Assembly (NCBI GenBank): GCA_018829185.1 | Contig: JAHJUI010000006.1 | Span: 1-43,658, forward strand | Length of the DNA: 43,658 bases | Direction: 5' to 3' | DNA from: Nanobdellota archaeon | GTDB taxonomy: Archaea; Nanobdellota; Nanobdellia; SCGC-AAA011-G17; PNOQ01 | Translations under genes and position numbers: made by a program | The notes under the pieces: model-generated | What the model was told of the DNA's origin: nothing | Database searches by the model: none | Seen by the model: the letters and a program-made list of their open reading frames with translations, nothing else | Part shown: one piece after another, positions 14,781 to 23,022 of the stretch | Layout: every line of letters begins with the position of its first letter | Numbering within the stretch: position 1 is the stretch's first letter

Positions 14781-16076
14781 ATGAGGTGGAATAAACATTT
14801 ATTTGTGTATTTATTAATAATGTGTATTTCTGTTTATTTTGTTTTTGCAGTCATAGATACAGTTACATTGAATACACCAGCAAATAATACTTTTGATATA
14901 GATGGGAATATAACTTTTAATTGTACAGCGGCTTTTGCAGCATCCCCACTTGTAAATTTGAGTAATATAACTTTATACGGGAATTGGTCTGGTGGCTGGC
15001 ATGCTAATTTAACAAACATAACAGTAGATGGTGCATTAAATAGGACAACTTTTGTAATAACATCTAGCATTCCTGATGGAAGTTATTTATGGAATTGTTT
15101 AGCTACAGACAACAGTATTGCAACTAATTGGAGTAGTACGGGTAACTTTACAATAAAAGTAGATTCAACATCACCTGTGACGACTTCAACATCTCCTGCT
15201 AACTCAGCAGAAGATAGTGATGGAACTGTTGAATTTGTTTATACCGTAACAGATGCTACTGGAGAGATTGATAATTGTAGTTTATGGCTTGATGGTGCTC
15301 TTAACATGACAAACCTTACTATAACAGAAAGCACGTCTCAAAATTTTACAGTAACTAATGTGGTTGAAGAAGATGTTATGTCTTGGTTTGTAAGTTGCAG
15401 AGATAATTCAAGTCATGTTGGAAACTCTACAACCATTTATTTAGATACAAAACCAACAACTTATACCCCTACTCCAGAATCCCCTGGTGGTAGTTATAAT
15501 GGACAAACTTACTCTGAAGGGCAATTAGAAGGTATGGATTTAACATTGAGTGGATTGAGAGCTAAAGATAATATTGGATTTACTTTTAGTGGAGAAAATC
15601 ACAACGCTAAAATAACAACTGTTGCTGCTAATTACGTAATGGTTGAAGTTTCTTCAGATACTATTACAGCTCAAATTGATGTTGGAGAAGAAGAACTATT
15701 TGATATTGACGGGGATGGGATAAACGACTTGAGTATGACTTTGAATAGTATATTGAACAATAAAGCAGATATAACTTTGAAACAATATAGTTCTGAACCA
15801 ATAGATACAACTATTTGTACTGAGAGGTGGAGTTGTGGCGAATGGAGTGCTTGTGTTGATGGAGAAAAGACAAGGGATTGTAGTGAAATGAATGGCTGTA
15901 GTACTCAAAATAATAAACCTAGTGAAACAGAGTCTTGTGATGTTGCGGTAGATTCAACCGTTGATGCGGGTGAAGAAGGTGCAGGTGGGGGCAGTTATGT
16001 TTGGGTGTGGATAATAGTTGTAGTAGCTATAGCAATTGTACTTTACTTTGTTTTAACAAACAAGAAGAAGAAATAA
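14781..16076 (+). CDS. Surface glycoprotein with Ig-like and TSP1-like modules
   Basis: 431 residues. A signal peptide (hydrophobic residues 7-23, ending VFAV) is followed by two Ig-like repeats, each opening with a 'TVTLNTPANNT' or 'SPVTTSTSPAN' edge and carrying one Cys-Cys pair (FNC...LWNC; DNC...VSC). They contain many N-x-S/T sequons. Residues about 345-388 form a TSP1-like module (ERWSCGEWSACVDGEKTRDC...ETESC), a known extracellular binding fold. A Gly linker and one TM helix (about 405-426) with a KKKK tail anchor it. Heavy glycosylation by AglB is expected. Role is probably adhesion or surface support; the ligand is unknown. Confidence 0.82.
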   Translation: MRWNKHLFVYLLIMCISVYFVFAVIDTVTLNTPANNTFDIDGNITFNCTAAFAASPLVNLSNITLYGNWSGGWHANLTNITVDGALNRTTFVITSSIPDGSYLWNCLATDNSIATNWSSTGNFTIKVDSTSPVTTSTSPANSAEDSDGTVEFVYTVTDATGEIDNCSLWLDGALNMTNLTITESTSQNFTVTNVVEEDVMSWFVSCRDNSSHVGNSTTIYLDTKPTTYTPTPESPGGSYNGQTYSEGQLEGMDLTLSGLRAKDNIGFTFSGENHNAKITTVAANYVMVEVSSDTITAQIDVGEEELFDIDGDGINDLSMTLNSILNNKADITLKQYSSEPIDTTICTERWSCGEWSACVDGEKTRDCSEMNGCSTQNNKPSETESCDVAVDSTVDAGEEGAGGGSYVWVWIIVVVAIAIVLYFVLTNKKKK

Positions 16077-16077
16077 A

Positions 16078-16100
16078 ACTTTTTCTTTTTTTCTTTTTTA
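16078..16100 (+). terminator. T-rich terminator
   Basis: Three runs of T separated by single C bases lie just after the stop of the surface glycoprotein gene. No stem is needed for archaeal T-tract termination. The region to 16185 separates convergent genes and holds no other feature I can support. Confidence 0.5.
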
Positions 16101-16185
16101 AATATTAAGGTTTTAACTAAGAAAAAGAAGATATATGGTTTATTTATCACAAGCTTTATAATTTTTTATTTGATACATAATTTAA

Positions 16186-17490
16186 TTATTTGTAACAATC
16201 TGATGTAGTTTTCTTTACTCCATTTTCTAGGAATCTCCATCCTTTCAATAACATAAATTTAAACCAATATCCGGATAAAATGGAGGTGATTATTGCTACC
16301 ATTACTAGGGTTACAAAGAAAGTTTCGTTTATGATGCCCATATCAAATGCAATTGTAGCAAGAATGATTCCGGGCCCACCCCTTGTGTTCATCGCAACAG
16401 CAAAATTAAAGCTAGTGAGCCAATCTTTTTTAGTTAGTTTGGTGGCAATTAATGTCCCGATAGTTTCAAATATGGTAGTGAATAACAAGAAACCTAAAAA
16501 GAATAATACGTTAAAGTTATGTATTAGATCTAATTTCAAACCAACAACCGCAAAGTAAATTGGTATAAAGAAGGCCAAAGAAATTTCTTTTATATGTGTT
16601 TTAACAACACCAAATTTTTCATTAGGCATAGTTCCAATTACAATTCCGGCTAGAAATGCTCCGAAAACAATATTAACATTTAAGATGCTTGCTATTGCTA
16701 CAAAGAAGAAACATATAAATAAAGTGTAGCCTGTAACAGAAGATTTGATTAAGAGGTTAAGACGTAAATTGTTGCTGAATTTAAGTAACTTTGGCATGAT
16801 AATTAGGGATGCTCCAAAGAAAACAAGTGTAATCAATATAGTTGAAACAATTCCAGATATAGATAATGCTTCTGCACTTACAATTCCTGTTGCAATAGCT
16901 AAAGCAACCCATAATATCACATCTTGTATTGTGGCAGTAGTTAAAATAATTTTTGCAAAGCGTGTGTTGATTACTTTTAAATCAATAAAAATTCTTGATA
17001 TAACTGGGATGGATGTTACAGCTACAGCTATTGCAATAACAATTTTTAATGCGGGCATGCTATTTTTTACACCCAAAAATGGAGAAAAATCATAAAAAGT
17101 TGGGGCCACCCATCCTGCAATAAATGGGATTATTGTCGCTCCTATGAGGATGGCAAATATAGTTTTTTTATCCTCTTTACTAAATGATTTTTGTATACTA
17201 AAACCGGATATAAACATTAATAATACTAAACCAAACCAATAAATGATGGATATTAATTTTCCTTCTGCTTCAAATGCATTAAAAATCCAGGTAAATATGT
17301 TGGGTGCAAAAAATCCTAAAATTGTCGGACCTAAAACTAATCCACCAACAATTTCTCCAACTACTCTTGGTAATTTAAATCTTTGGAAGAGGTAACCAAA
17401 TCCATGTGCTGAAATGAGAAGCAATGCTATTGCAAAAAAGAATCTGGTTATTTCTAAGTTATTCAATGTGATTAGATTAGCAACATCCAT
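16186..17490 (-). CDS. Cation:proton antiporter, CPA2 (NapA/KefB-type) membrane domain
   Basis: 434 residues, almost all hydrophobic, with about 12 TM helices. The start 'FGYLFQRFKLPRVVGEIVGGLVLGPTILGF' is the classic CPA2 TM1-TM2 signature. 'TTATIQDVILWVALAI' holds the conserved Asp of the ion site region (the usual form is ND or DD; here Gln-Asp). 'FGAFLAGIVIGTMPNEKFG' and 'NTRGGPGIILATIAFDMGII' are further family motifs. There is no cytosolic RCK/TrkA domain, so it is probably a simple Na+/H+ or K+/H+ exchanger used for pH or salt balance. A TATA-like CTATTTAAAGG (about 17513-17523 on the minus strand) 24 bp before the start suggests a leaderless mRNA. Confidence 0.88.
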   Translation of the reverse strand: MDVANLITLNNLEITRFFFAIALLLISAHGFGYLFQRFKLPRVVGEIVGGLVLGPTILGFFAPNIFTWIFNAFEAEGKLISIIYWFGLVLLMFISGFSIQKSFSKEDKKTIFAILIGATIIPFIAGWVAPTFYDFSPFLGVKNSMPALKIVIAIAVAVTSIPVISRIFIDLKVINTRFAKIILTTATIQDVILWVALAIATGIVSAEALSISGIVSTILITLVFFGASLIIMPKLLKFSNNLRLNLLIKSSVTGYTLFICFFFVAIASILNVNIVFGAFLAGIVIGTMPNEKFGVVKTHIKEISLAFFIPIYFAVVGLKLDLIHNFNVLFFLGFLLFTTIFETIGTLIATKLTKKDWLTSFNFAVAMNTRGGPGIILATIAFDMGIINETFFVTLVMVAIITSILSGYWFKFMLLKGWRFLENGVKKTTSDCYK

Positions 17491-17585
17491 ACAAAGATTA
17501 ATTGAAATGATTCCTTTAAATAGATTATGAAAAATAAATTAGTTTTCTTAAGATTTGTTGTATTTAAATACATTTTACAGTTAAA

Positions 17586-17594
17586 TTTAAATAC
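17586..17594 (+). promoter_or_regulatory. TATA box of the tRNA gene
   Basis: TTTAAATAC, preceded by an A-rich BRE-like stretch, lies about 24 bp before the first base of the tRNA at 17618. That is standard archaeal spacing. Confidence 0.6.
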
Positions 17595-17617
17595 CTAAAA
17601 AGTTGCATAATCCTTAT

Positions 17618-17743
17618 GCCGAGATCGCATAACCTGGTATTGCGCGGGCCTTGAGAGCCCGTTTCCTTACGGATATCTGGGTTCAAACATGTGTGCTGGT
17701 TGCTTATAGCTTCCAACGTGCGTTGAAAGTCCCAGTCTCGGCG
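17618..17743 (+). tRNA. tRNA-Ser (anticodon UGA) with T-loop intron
   Basis: The acceptor stem GCCGAGA (17618-17624) pairs with TCTCGGC (17736-17742), with discriminator G at 17743. The D-stem is three pairs (GCA/TGC), usual for class II tRNAs, with AACCTGGTA in the loop. The anticodon stem CGGGC (17645-17649)/GCCCG (17657-17661) frames loop CTTGAGA, so the anticodon is TGA (17652-17654), reading UCN serine. The long variable arm is at 17662-17676. The T-stem CTGGG (17677-17681)/CCCAG (17731-17735) is split by a 42-nt intron. Spliced, the T-loop is the canonical TTCAAAT. CCA is not encoded and a T-rich stretch follows. The mature length is 84 nt. Confidence 0.92.
17688..17729 (+). other. 42-nt tRNA intron at T-loop position 59/60 with BHB motif
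   Basis: The junctions fit a textbook bulge-helix-bulge. The T-stem is the outer helix. The 4-bp central helix is TTCA (17682-17685) with TGAA (17724-17727). The 3-nt bulges are AAC (5') and AGT (3'), cut after their second base. The inner helix ATGTGTG with CGTGCGT (17717-17723) uses A-U, G-C and G-U pairs. Removal restores TTCAAAT. The splicing endonuclease itself is not in the window. Confidence 0.82.
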
Positions 17744-17771
17744 TTTTATACTCTTAAAAAAAGTTATAGAA

Positions 17772-19247
17772 TTAAATAATTTTTATTGTATTTTTTACAA
17801 AAGATTTAGCATACTTCAATTTTTCCTTACTTTCTGAATAAATTGTGAATAATAATTGATTTCTTTTAACTTTTTGCCTTAATTTTACTTCAAGGTAAAG
17901 TCCAGATTCTTTGCTTTCTGGACAACCAGCTACTCTTGCTATTTTTGCTATTTTTTTATTGTCAATAAAATGAATTTTACCAGATCTAGTTGCTTTTACT
18001 TTATATTTGTACTTACCAACTTTAAGATCTTCTGGTTTAACTTTTGGATTTCCACCTTGTGCTTTTATTATCTCTCTGAATTTGGCATTTGCAAGGCCTA
18101 AATTGAGTATTTCTTTCACTTTCTTTTTTGCAAACTTAATCCCCACCATCTTTAGGATTAAAGTAGACATGTAAATTATTTTTTTCTCTAAGTCTTTTGG
18201 AGCTTTTTTATCTCTCATTAATATATAAAGTACATCTCTTGCTTCTAAATTTGGTCCAACTCCATTCCCAATTGGTTGGGAACCATCAGATAACATTACT
18301 TTTACTTTCATTCCTAAGGATTTTCCAAGGAATTTAAATTTTCTTTTTAGGGTCTTACCTTCTTTTAAGGTAGTTGTTTTGGCAGTTTTACCAATTGGAA
18401 TATCTATTAAGACATGAGTTGAATTTACTGCTGCTTTTTTAGCTAGAATTGAAGATAATAACATTCCTTCTGGATCTAATCTTAAGGGGTGTCTGACTTT
18501 TATTAATTTGTCATCAGCACTTGCTAGATTCATTGCCCCCCCCCAAACAATGCAGGCATTTGTTTTTTTAACTATTTCTTCTACTTTTCTTGCTGGGAAG
18601 CAAACATCACATAAGGTTTCCATTACATCTGCAGTTCCAGCTGCTGACGTAATTGCCCTGGAAGAGGTTTTAGGCATTGTTAATCCAGCTGCAGCAACAA
18701 TTGGAACGATTAACATAGTAGTTCTGTTGTTAGGGAGGCCCCCTGTTGAGTGTTTATCTACTATTATTTTGTTTTTTAATCTTAATTTTGTACCATTTTT
18801 TATTATAGCTTTTGTTAAGTATTCTGTTTCTTTATCTGTAAAACCACCTTTATAAGAAGCAGATACGAAATAAGTTAATTCTATTTCTGTAAGTTCGTTT
18901 TCTACTACGTCTTTTATTATTTCATCTATTTCACTTTTTTTAAGTTCTTTTCCATCTAGTTTCTTTTTTATGAATTCTACAGAACGAGGGGTTTCAGCTA
19001 TTTTTACTTTTAGTTTTTCTCCATTCTTAAAAGGAAATTTTTCTAGAGTTTCTTTTAGTAATCCAATATGACCGTTCTTTATTTCTTTGTCGGTTATATC
19101 TACTGCAACGATAATTTTATGCTTTTTACCTTTGATCTCTATTCTATCTAATGGGTTTAAATCTAAGAGGGCTGCATCTTTTTCGTTTAATAATGCAATA
19201 AGGGGTCCACCTGTTGAAATGTCAATTTTCTTAGCTTTTAAAAACAT
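17772..19247 (-). CDS. deoA: AMP phosphorylase
   Basis: 491 residues. It converts AMP (also CMP, UMP) plus phosphate to the free base and ribose-1,5-bisphosphate, the first step of the archaeal nucleotide salvage route ending at RuBisCO. It has an N-terminal ~85-residue extension found in AMP phosphorylases but not in thymidine phosphorylases. The core follows: VDKHSTGGLPNNRTTM (phosphate loop), KTSSRAITSAAGTADVMETL, the GGAMNLASADDKLI region, and DGSQPIGNGVGPNLEARDVL. The length and motifs are complete. The ATG at 19247 overlaps the upstream permease gene by 17 bases. A run of nine G codes for WGGA. The other two enzymes of the route lie 2-4 kb upstream. Confidence 0.95.
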   Translation of the reverse strand: MFLKAKKIDISTGGPLIALLNEKDAALLDLNPLDRIEIKGKKHKIIVAVDITDKEIKNGHIGLLKETLEKFPFKNGEKLKVKIAETPRSVEFIKKKLDGKELKKSEIDEIIKDVVENELTEIELTYFVSASYKGGFTDKETEYLTKAIIKNGTKLRLKNKIIVDKHSTGGLPNNRTTMLIVPIVAAAGLTMPKTSSRAITSAAGTADVMETLCDVCFPARKVEEIVKKTNACIVWGGAMNLASADDKLIKVRHPLRLDPEGMLLSSILAKKAAVNSTHVLIDIPIGKTAKTTTLKEGKTLKRKFKFLGKSLGMKVKVMLSDGSQPIGNGVGPNLEARDVLYILMRDKKAPKDLEKKIIYMSTLILKMVGIKFAKKKVKEILNLGLANAKFREIIKAQGGNPKVKPEDLKVGKYKYKVKATRSGKIHFIDNKKIAKIARVAGCPESKESGLYLEVKLRQKVKRNQLLFTIYSESKEKLKYAKSFVKNTIKII

Positions 19248-20241
19248 ATTTTTCCCTCATTATTTTTATAAAAATGGATAAAAAACCTAAGATTAAAGGC
19301 CCAACAATTATTCCTATTAAGCCCATAGTTTTTAGACCTCCAAAAACACCAAGCAAAACAACTGCAGGATGTATTTTTGATTTTGCACCAATTACCAAAG
19401 GTTTTACTAAATTATCAACATTACTAATTATAATAAATCCATATATCATTAAAAGAACACCTTGCAATACATGTCCAGATAATAACAAATATATTGAAGC
19501 TGGGAACCAGATTAACCAAGGGCCTATTAATGGGATTATTGAAAGAATAGCCATTATTATTCCCCAAAGTACTGCATTTTCTACACCAAAAATAAAAAAT
19601 CCTATTCCCCCTACTAAACCTTGGGCAATGCCAGATATAACAAAACCATAAATTACTGCATGAGTTACTAAAGTTAGTTCTTTGGATATTAAATCTCTAT
19701 TTTTCTTTTTGATAGGGAGTGCATCCTTTAGTTTTTTTAATATTTTTTCTCCATCTCTAAAAAGATAAAACAATAAGAACATCATTATGAAGAAATTAAT
19801 AAAGCCTTGAATAAATGTGAAAAAGAATCCGGAGATAGAATCTAAGAAAGTTGTAGAAATTGTTGATAATCCTTTATGAATCATTCCCTCTATGTTTAAA
19901 TTTATTCCAATAAATTCTTCTATTTGAGTTGAAACATAGCTGATATCTGTAGAGGTTATTAAATCATAAGAAGAATTAAGTTCCTTTAAAAGACTGGTTG
20001 CTACTAAGGAAAGAGGAATTAAAATTATCAATATTACAATTAATAGCATAATGGTTGCAGTCAAATTTGGTTTTTTTATCTTTTTTCTTATTTTTTTATT
20101 TAAAGGATATAATATGAAGCTAATAAGTATAGCCCCAATTATGGTAGATAAAAAAGGAGCTATGATTTTGTATGTCGTAAAAAGTATTAAAATAAATAAA
20201 ATTATAAAAAAATAATTACTACTAACTTCAAGTTGTTTCAT
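19231..20241 (-). CDS. AI-2E family (PerM/UPF0118) transporter
   Basis: 336 residues, about eight TM helices in the order typical of the family: two N-terminal pairs (FFIILFILILFTTYKIIAPFL, TIIGAILISFILYPL), a long amphipathic soluble stretch (~residues 90-150), then a C-terminal membrane block. 'LFYLFRDGEKILKKLKDALP' is the conserved D-G-E-like segment. 'GGIGFFIFGVENAVLWGIIMAILSIIPLIGPWLIW' and 'VDNLVKPLVIG' (D-N-x-x-K/R-P) are strong family motifs. The substrate is unknown; some members move Na+/H+ or small signalling molecules. It has its own TATA box and is co-transcribed with AMP phosphorylase. Confidence 0.9.
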   Translation of the reverse strand: MKQLEVSSNYFFIILFILILFTTYKIIAPFLSTIIGAILISFILYPLNKKIRKKIKKPNLTATIMLLIVILIILIPLSLVATSLLKELNSSYDLITSTDISYVSTQIEEFIGINLNIEGMIHKGLSTISTTFLDSISGFFFTFIQGFINFFIMMFLLFYLFRDGEKILKKLKDALPIKKKNRDLISKELTLVTHAVIYGFVISGIAQGLVGGIGFFIFGVENAVLWGIIMAILSIIPLIGPWLIWFPASIYLLLSGHVLQGVLLMIYGFIIISNVDNLVKPLVIGAKSKIHPAVVLLGVFGGLKTMGLIGIIVGPLILGFLSIFIKIMREKYVFKS

Positions 20242-20263
20242 GAGTTAATTTTTGATTTTTCAG

Positions 20264-20272
20264 TTTATAAGT
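20264..20272 (-). promoter_or_regulatory. TATA box for the permease-AMP phosphorylase unit
   Basis: On the minus strand ACTTATAAA lies about 24 bp before the permease ATG at 20241, within the 37-bp gap after the channel gene. This implies an independent leaderless promoter for AMP phosphorylase expression. Confidence 0.55.
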
Positions 20273-20278
20273 TTTTTG

Positions 20279-21100
20279 TTAAACAAATTTTTCAAGTTGT
20301 TTAATTTCTGATTTTATTTTGTTTATCTTTTCTGTTGTGTCTTCTTCGTACTTTTTTTTAGATAAATAATCGCAAGTTTCTTCTAAATAATTATAGATAT
20401 CTTTAATGTTTCTTTCAGAATCGGGGTCTATGAATTTAAACTGTTTTAGGGTTTTTAAAGTTTCAATTAATTTATCTAAAGCATATGAAGTTGATGTTAA
20501 AAGAAGAACAGTTGTAGATTCATCTGGATCTTTAACATATTTATGCCCGGTTTTATTTTTTGAAAGAACTCTTTTTACATCTGTTATATTGGTGTTTAAA
20601 GTCATGGAAATTAATCCAAAGTCAATTGTATCTTTTTCACTAATTTTTTCTTGTTTTTTTATTTTTTCAGTAAATCTGATTAAGTTTGCTCTTGAAATAT
20701 AAAGGTTACTTCTAATTCTGTTTACATATTCTTCTAAGGAAAGAGAATATACCTCTTCTAAAATCATATCTTGCTTTACAGAAACTAATTTGTATACAAT
20801 CATACCAAAAATTAACAAGCCTAAGAAAATTTCAATTATTGCAAAGCCTTTTGCGATCCCCATTGGAACAATGTCTCCAAATCCGGTAGATGTAAAGGTA
20901 ATAAAACTAAAATATATTAAATTTAAGAACCCATTTAGATTTCCAGTTATGGGAATTTGATGATAATTGAAGGATGATAAATTAAATAATATACATAAGT
21001 GGTAAATTAATGCAAAAATTAAAGAGGTTAGAAACCAAATAAGAAAAATTTGTTTTATTGTTAGTCTTTCTAAAAGGTTTTCTATTTTAAAATTTAGCAT
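20279..21100 (-). CDS. Two-TM potassium channel with PhoU-like helical tail
   Basis: 273 residues. TM1 (about residues 17-40), a pore loop with filter TSTGFGDIVP (T72-G73-F74-G75-D76), and TM2 (about 84-105) make a minimal KcsA/MthK-like channel. GFG replaces GYG, which is tolerated in K+ channels. The C-terminal ~165 residues are helical and charged (VNRIRSNLYISRANLIRFTEKI, LLLTSTSYALDKLIETLKTLK, and a coiled end), without the Rossmann RCK motif. A helical-bundle cytosolic domain is inferred. A TATA box (CTTATAAATA, about 21118-21127 minus) within the tail of the RuBisCO gene gives it its own promoter. Confidence 0.85.
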   Translation of the reverse strand: MLNFKIENLLERLTIKQIFLIWFLTSLIFALIYHLCILFNLSSFNYHQIPITGNLNGFLNLIYFSFITFTSTGFGDIVPMGIAKGFAIIEIFLGLLIFGMIVYKLVSVKQDMILEEVYSLSLEEYVNRIRSNLYISRANLIRFTEKIKKQEKISEKDTIDFGLISMTLNTNITDVKRVLSKNKTGHKYVKDPDESTTVLLLTSTSYALDKLIETLKTLKQFKFIDPDSERNIKDIYNYLEETCDYLSKKKYEEDTTEKINKIKSEIKQLEKFV

Positions 21101-21130
21101 AAAAAGTGGAAGAAGAAATTATTTATAAGT

Positions 21131-22384
21131 TTAGTGCTTCCATTTTTTTAAAGCAATTTCTAATTCTTTGTAATCTTTTTCTGCTTGTTTTAGGGGAATT
21201 CCTTCAAAAGAAGCTTCTAATGCTTTTCTTGCAGCTATTGCTCCTGCTAGGGTTCCGTTTGGATGACCGTGAATTCCGCCACCTAATTGAATTATTACAT
21301 TGTGACCCATTGCGTCTATTAAGGGATGTATTAACCCTGGATGAAGGCCACCTGAACAAACCGGGAATGTTGGTTTTATGTTATACCATTTTTGAGCTAA
21401 TACATGTGGTTTTTCATTTACAAAACGATCTTCGATTTCTTCTCCAATGTGTTTTACTTCTTTTTTTGATCCAGTCATTTTTCCGAAAATTGCACCAACA
21501 TGAATTTGGTCTACACCGATTAATCTTGCTATTTTAGCAATTGTTAACATAGATATTCCGTTGTTTCCTTTTGTGAATGCGGCATGTCCCGCTCTATGAG
21601 CGTGAAGTACAAGACCGTGAGAATGATCCCTTACTGTTTGTAATCCAGACCAGCCAGTAGTTAGAATGTCAATCATTGCGTACCTTCCATGCATACTTCT
21701 AATGTAATCCATTCTTTTTAGCATTTCATTTGTTTCTGCTGTTATGTTTGGCATGTATACTTTTCTTTCGCCGGTTATTATTTCTGCTTTGTTTCTTGCT
21801 TTTAGAGTTAATTTGACTCTGTTTTTGAATCTATTAAAAGTTTGATCGGTTAGGTTTTCATCATCTTTTACAATGTCCACCCCCCCAATCCAGGATTGTA
21901 GTGCGAGATTAGCATGTTGTTTAGAATTAAGTCCAATTTTTGGTTTTATTATGGTTCCGAGTAAAGGTCTTTCTTTAACATTTAATAATTTTCTTATACC
22001 TTCAATACCAAATCTTGGTCCTTTGAATGAATTTATTATTTTTTTTGGAAAGTGAATATCTTCTAGCCTTAATGTTTTTAACATTTTCATGCCAAAGATA
22101 TTTCCTGCTACAGAAGACATAATTTGAGGGATATTTCCCATTTCAAATAATGCAGAAGGATAAGCGATTTTTATTGTGTTTTTTTTAATGTAGAACACAC
22201 TTGGTTTTAACCTTTTAATTATTGATTTTGAAAGAGTTTGAATATCAGACCAAGTATCTATTGAAGATTCTCCTGCTATGTGATTTGCAGCTTTTTTTAC
22301 AGTAATATCTTTTGGGTGGACTGTAAATTCAGCTATTAAATCATTTGCGGTTGGTTTGTATTTCGTGTCTATATATGATTTCAT
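21131..22384 (-). CDS. rbcL: Form III RuBisCO, large subunit
   Basis: 417 residues. It carboxylates ribulose-1,5-bisphosphate to two 3-phosphoglycerate. All key residues are visible: K147 in GTIIKPKIGL; K173 (carbamylated), D175 and E176 in GGVDIVKDDENL; H263, R264 and H267 in HAHRAGH; loop 6 K302 in GKMTGSKKEV; SGG at 344-346 in PVCSGGLHPG; and GGG at 368-370 in QLGGGIHGHPNG. ESSIDTW near residue 39 matches archaeal form III. The enzyme should be active. With R15P isomerase and AMP phosphorylase it serves AMP salvage rather than a Calvin cycle; no phosphoribulokinase is seen. Subtype within form III (III-a, III-b, III-like) needs a tree. ATG overlaps the HAD stop (ATGA). Confidence 0.96.
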   Translation of the reverse strand: MKSYIDTKYKPTANDLIAEFTVHPKDITVKKAANHIAGESSIDTWSDIQTLSKSIIKRLKPSVFYIKKNTIKIAYPSALFEMGNIPQIMSSVAGNIFGMKMLKTLRLEDIHFPKKIINSFKGPRFGIEGIRKLLNVKERPLLGTIIKPKIGLNSKQHANLALQSWIGGVDIVKDDENLTDQTFNRFKNRVKLTLKARNKAEIITGERKVYMPNITAETNEMLKRMDYIRSMHGRYAMIDILTTGWSGLQTVRDHSHGLVLHAHRAGHAAFTKGNNGISMLTIAKIARLIGVDQIHVGAIFGKMTGSKKEVKHIGEEIEDRFVNEKPHVLAQKWYNIKPTFPVCSGGLHPGLIHPLIDAMGHNVIIQLGGGIHGHPNGTLAGAIAARKALEASFEGIPLKQAEKDYKELEIALKKWKH

Positions 22385-23022
22385 TTTAGTAAGATTTTTG
22401 GTAGGTCTGCTACACTTCTAATTATCAAATCTGGTTTGTGTTTTTTAAGCTTTTCCATTTTATGGTTTCCAGTAAGGACTGCTATAGTTTTGGTTCTTGA
22501 TTTTTTTCCAGCAATTATGTCATAAATAGTATCTCCAATCATGTATTCTGCATTTAGATGTAAAAGGTGTTCAGCTTTTAATATCTCATCTGGACAAGGT
22601 TTTGGATGTTTTACATCATCGGATCCAACAATTTTATCTACGTATTTTCTCAAATTTGTTTTTTCTAATGACTTTAAAATTGTTTTATGGCTACAGTTTG
22701 AAGTTACTGCAATTTCATATTTTTTTCTTAATCTTTTTAATGCTAATTTAATTCCAGGAATAGGTTTAACATATTTGTAAGAATCTTCTCTAAAAAATTT
22801 TCTTTTATCTTCACTAACTTTTTTTATTAAATCTTTAGACATTTTTGGATATAATTCTGGCATAAATTGATCAGTTACCCTTCCAAATTTGGATTTTAAT
22901 TTTTTTTCAGAAACTGGTTTTATTCCATGTTTTTTAAATGCTTTAAGGAAGGAATGGGTATGTGCTTTATTTGCATCCACTAGAGTTTGGTCTAGATCAA
23001 AACATAATAATTGTTTCTTCAT
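22381..23022 (-). CDS. HAD-superfamily phosphatase, phosphoglycolate phosphatase-like
   Basis: 213 residues from the ATG at 23022, which overlaps the isomerase TGA (ATGA). An in-frame TTG at 23034 is also open but would lie inside the isomerase end without need. HAD motifs are all present: FDLDQTLVD (D9, D11), TSNCS (motif II), K in KHPKPCPDE (motif III) and IGDTIYDI (motif IV). The helical cap and length fit the Gph/PGP subgroup. Being fused by overlapping stops and starts between R15P isomerase and RuBisCO, it probably acts on a product or by-product of this route, for example 2-phosphoglycolate from the oxygenase reaction or a misphosphorylated sugar. Substrate is inferred. Confidence 0.87.
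   Translation of the reverse strand: MKKQLLCFDLDQTLVDANKAHTHSFLKAFKKHGIKPVSEKKLKSKFGRVTDQFMPELYPKMSKDLIKKVSEDKRKFFREDSYKYVKPIPGIKLALKRLRKKYEIAVTSNCSHKTILKSLEKTNLRKYVDKIVGSDDVKHPKPCPDEILKAEHLLHLNAEYMIGDTIYDIIAGKKSRTKTIAVLTGNHKMEKLKKHKPDLIIRSVADLPKILLK

Noticed and set aside
19274-19651. 125-codon open frame opposite the AI-2E permease
   Set aside because: Pro/Ile/Lys-rich shadow of a TM protein, antisense to clear family motifs.
21106-21537. 143-codon open frame on the plus strand opposite RuBisCO
   Set aside because: It lies wholly antisense to conserved RuBisCO sequence, has Leu/Phe-rich low-complexity content and no promoter or SD; it is a shadow of the real gene.
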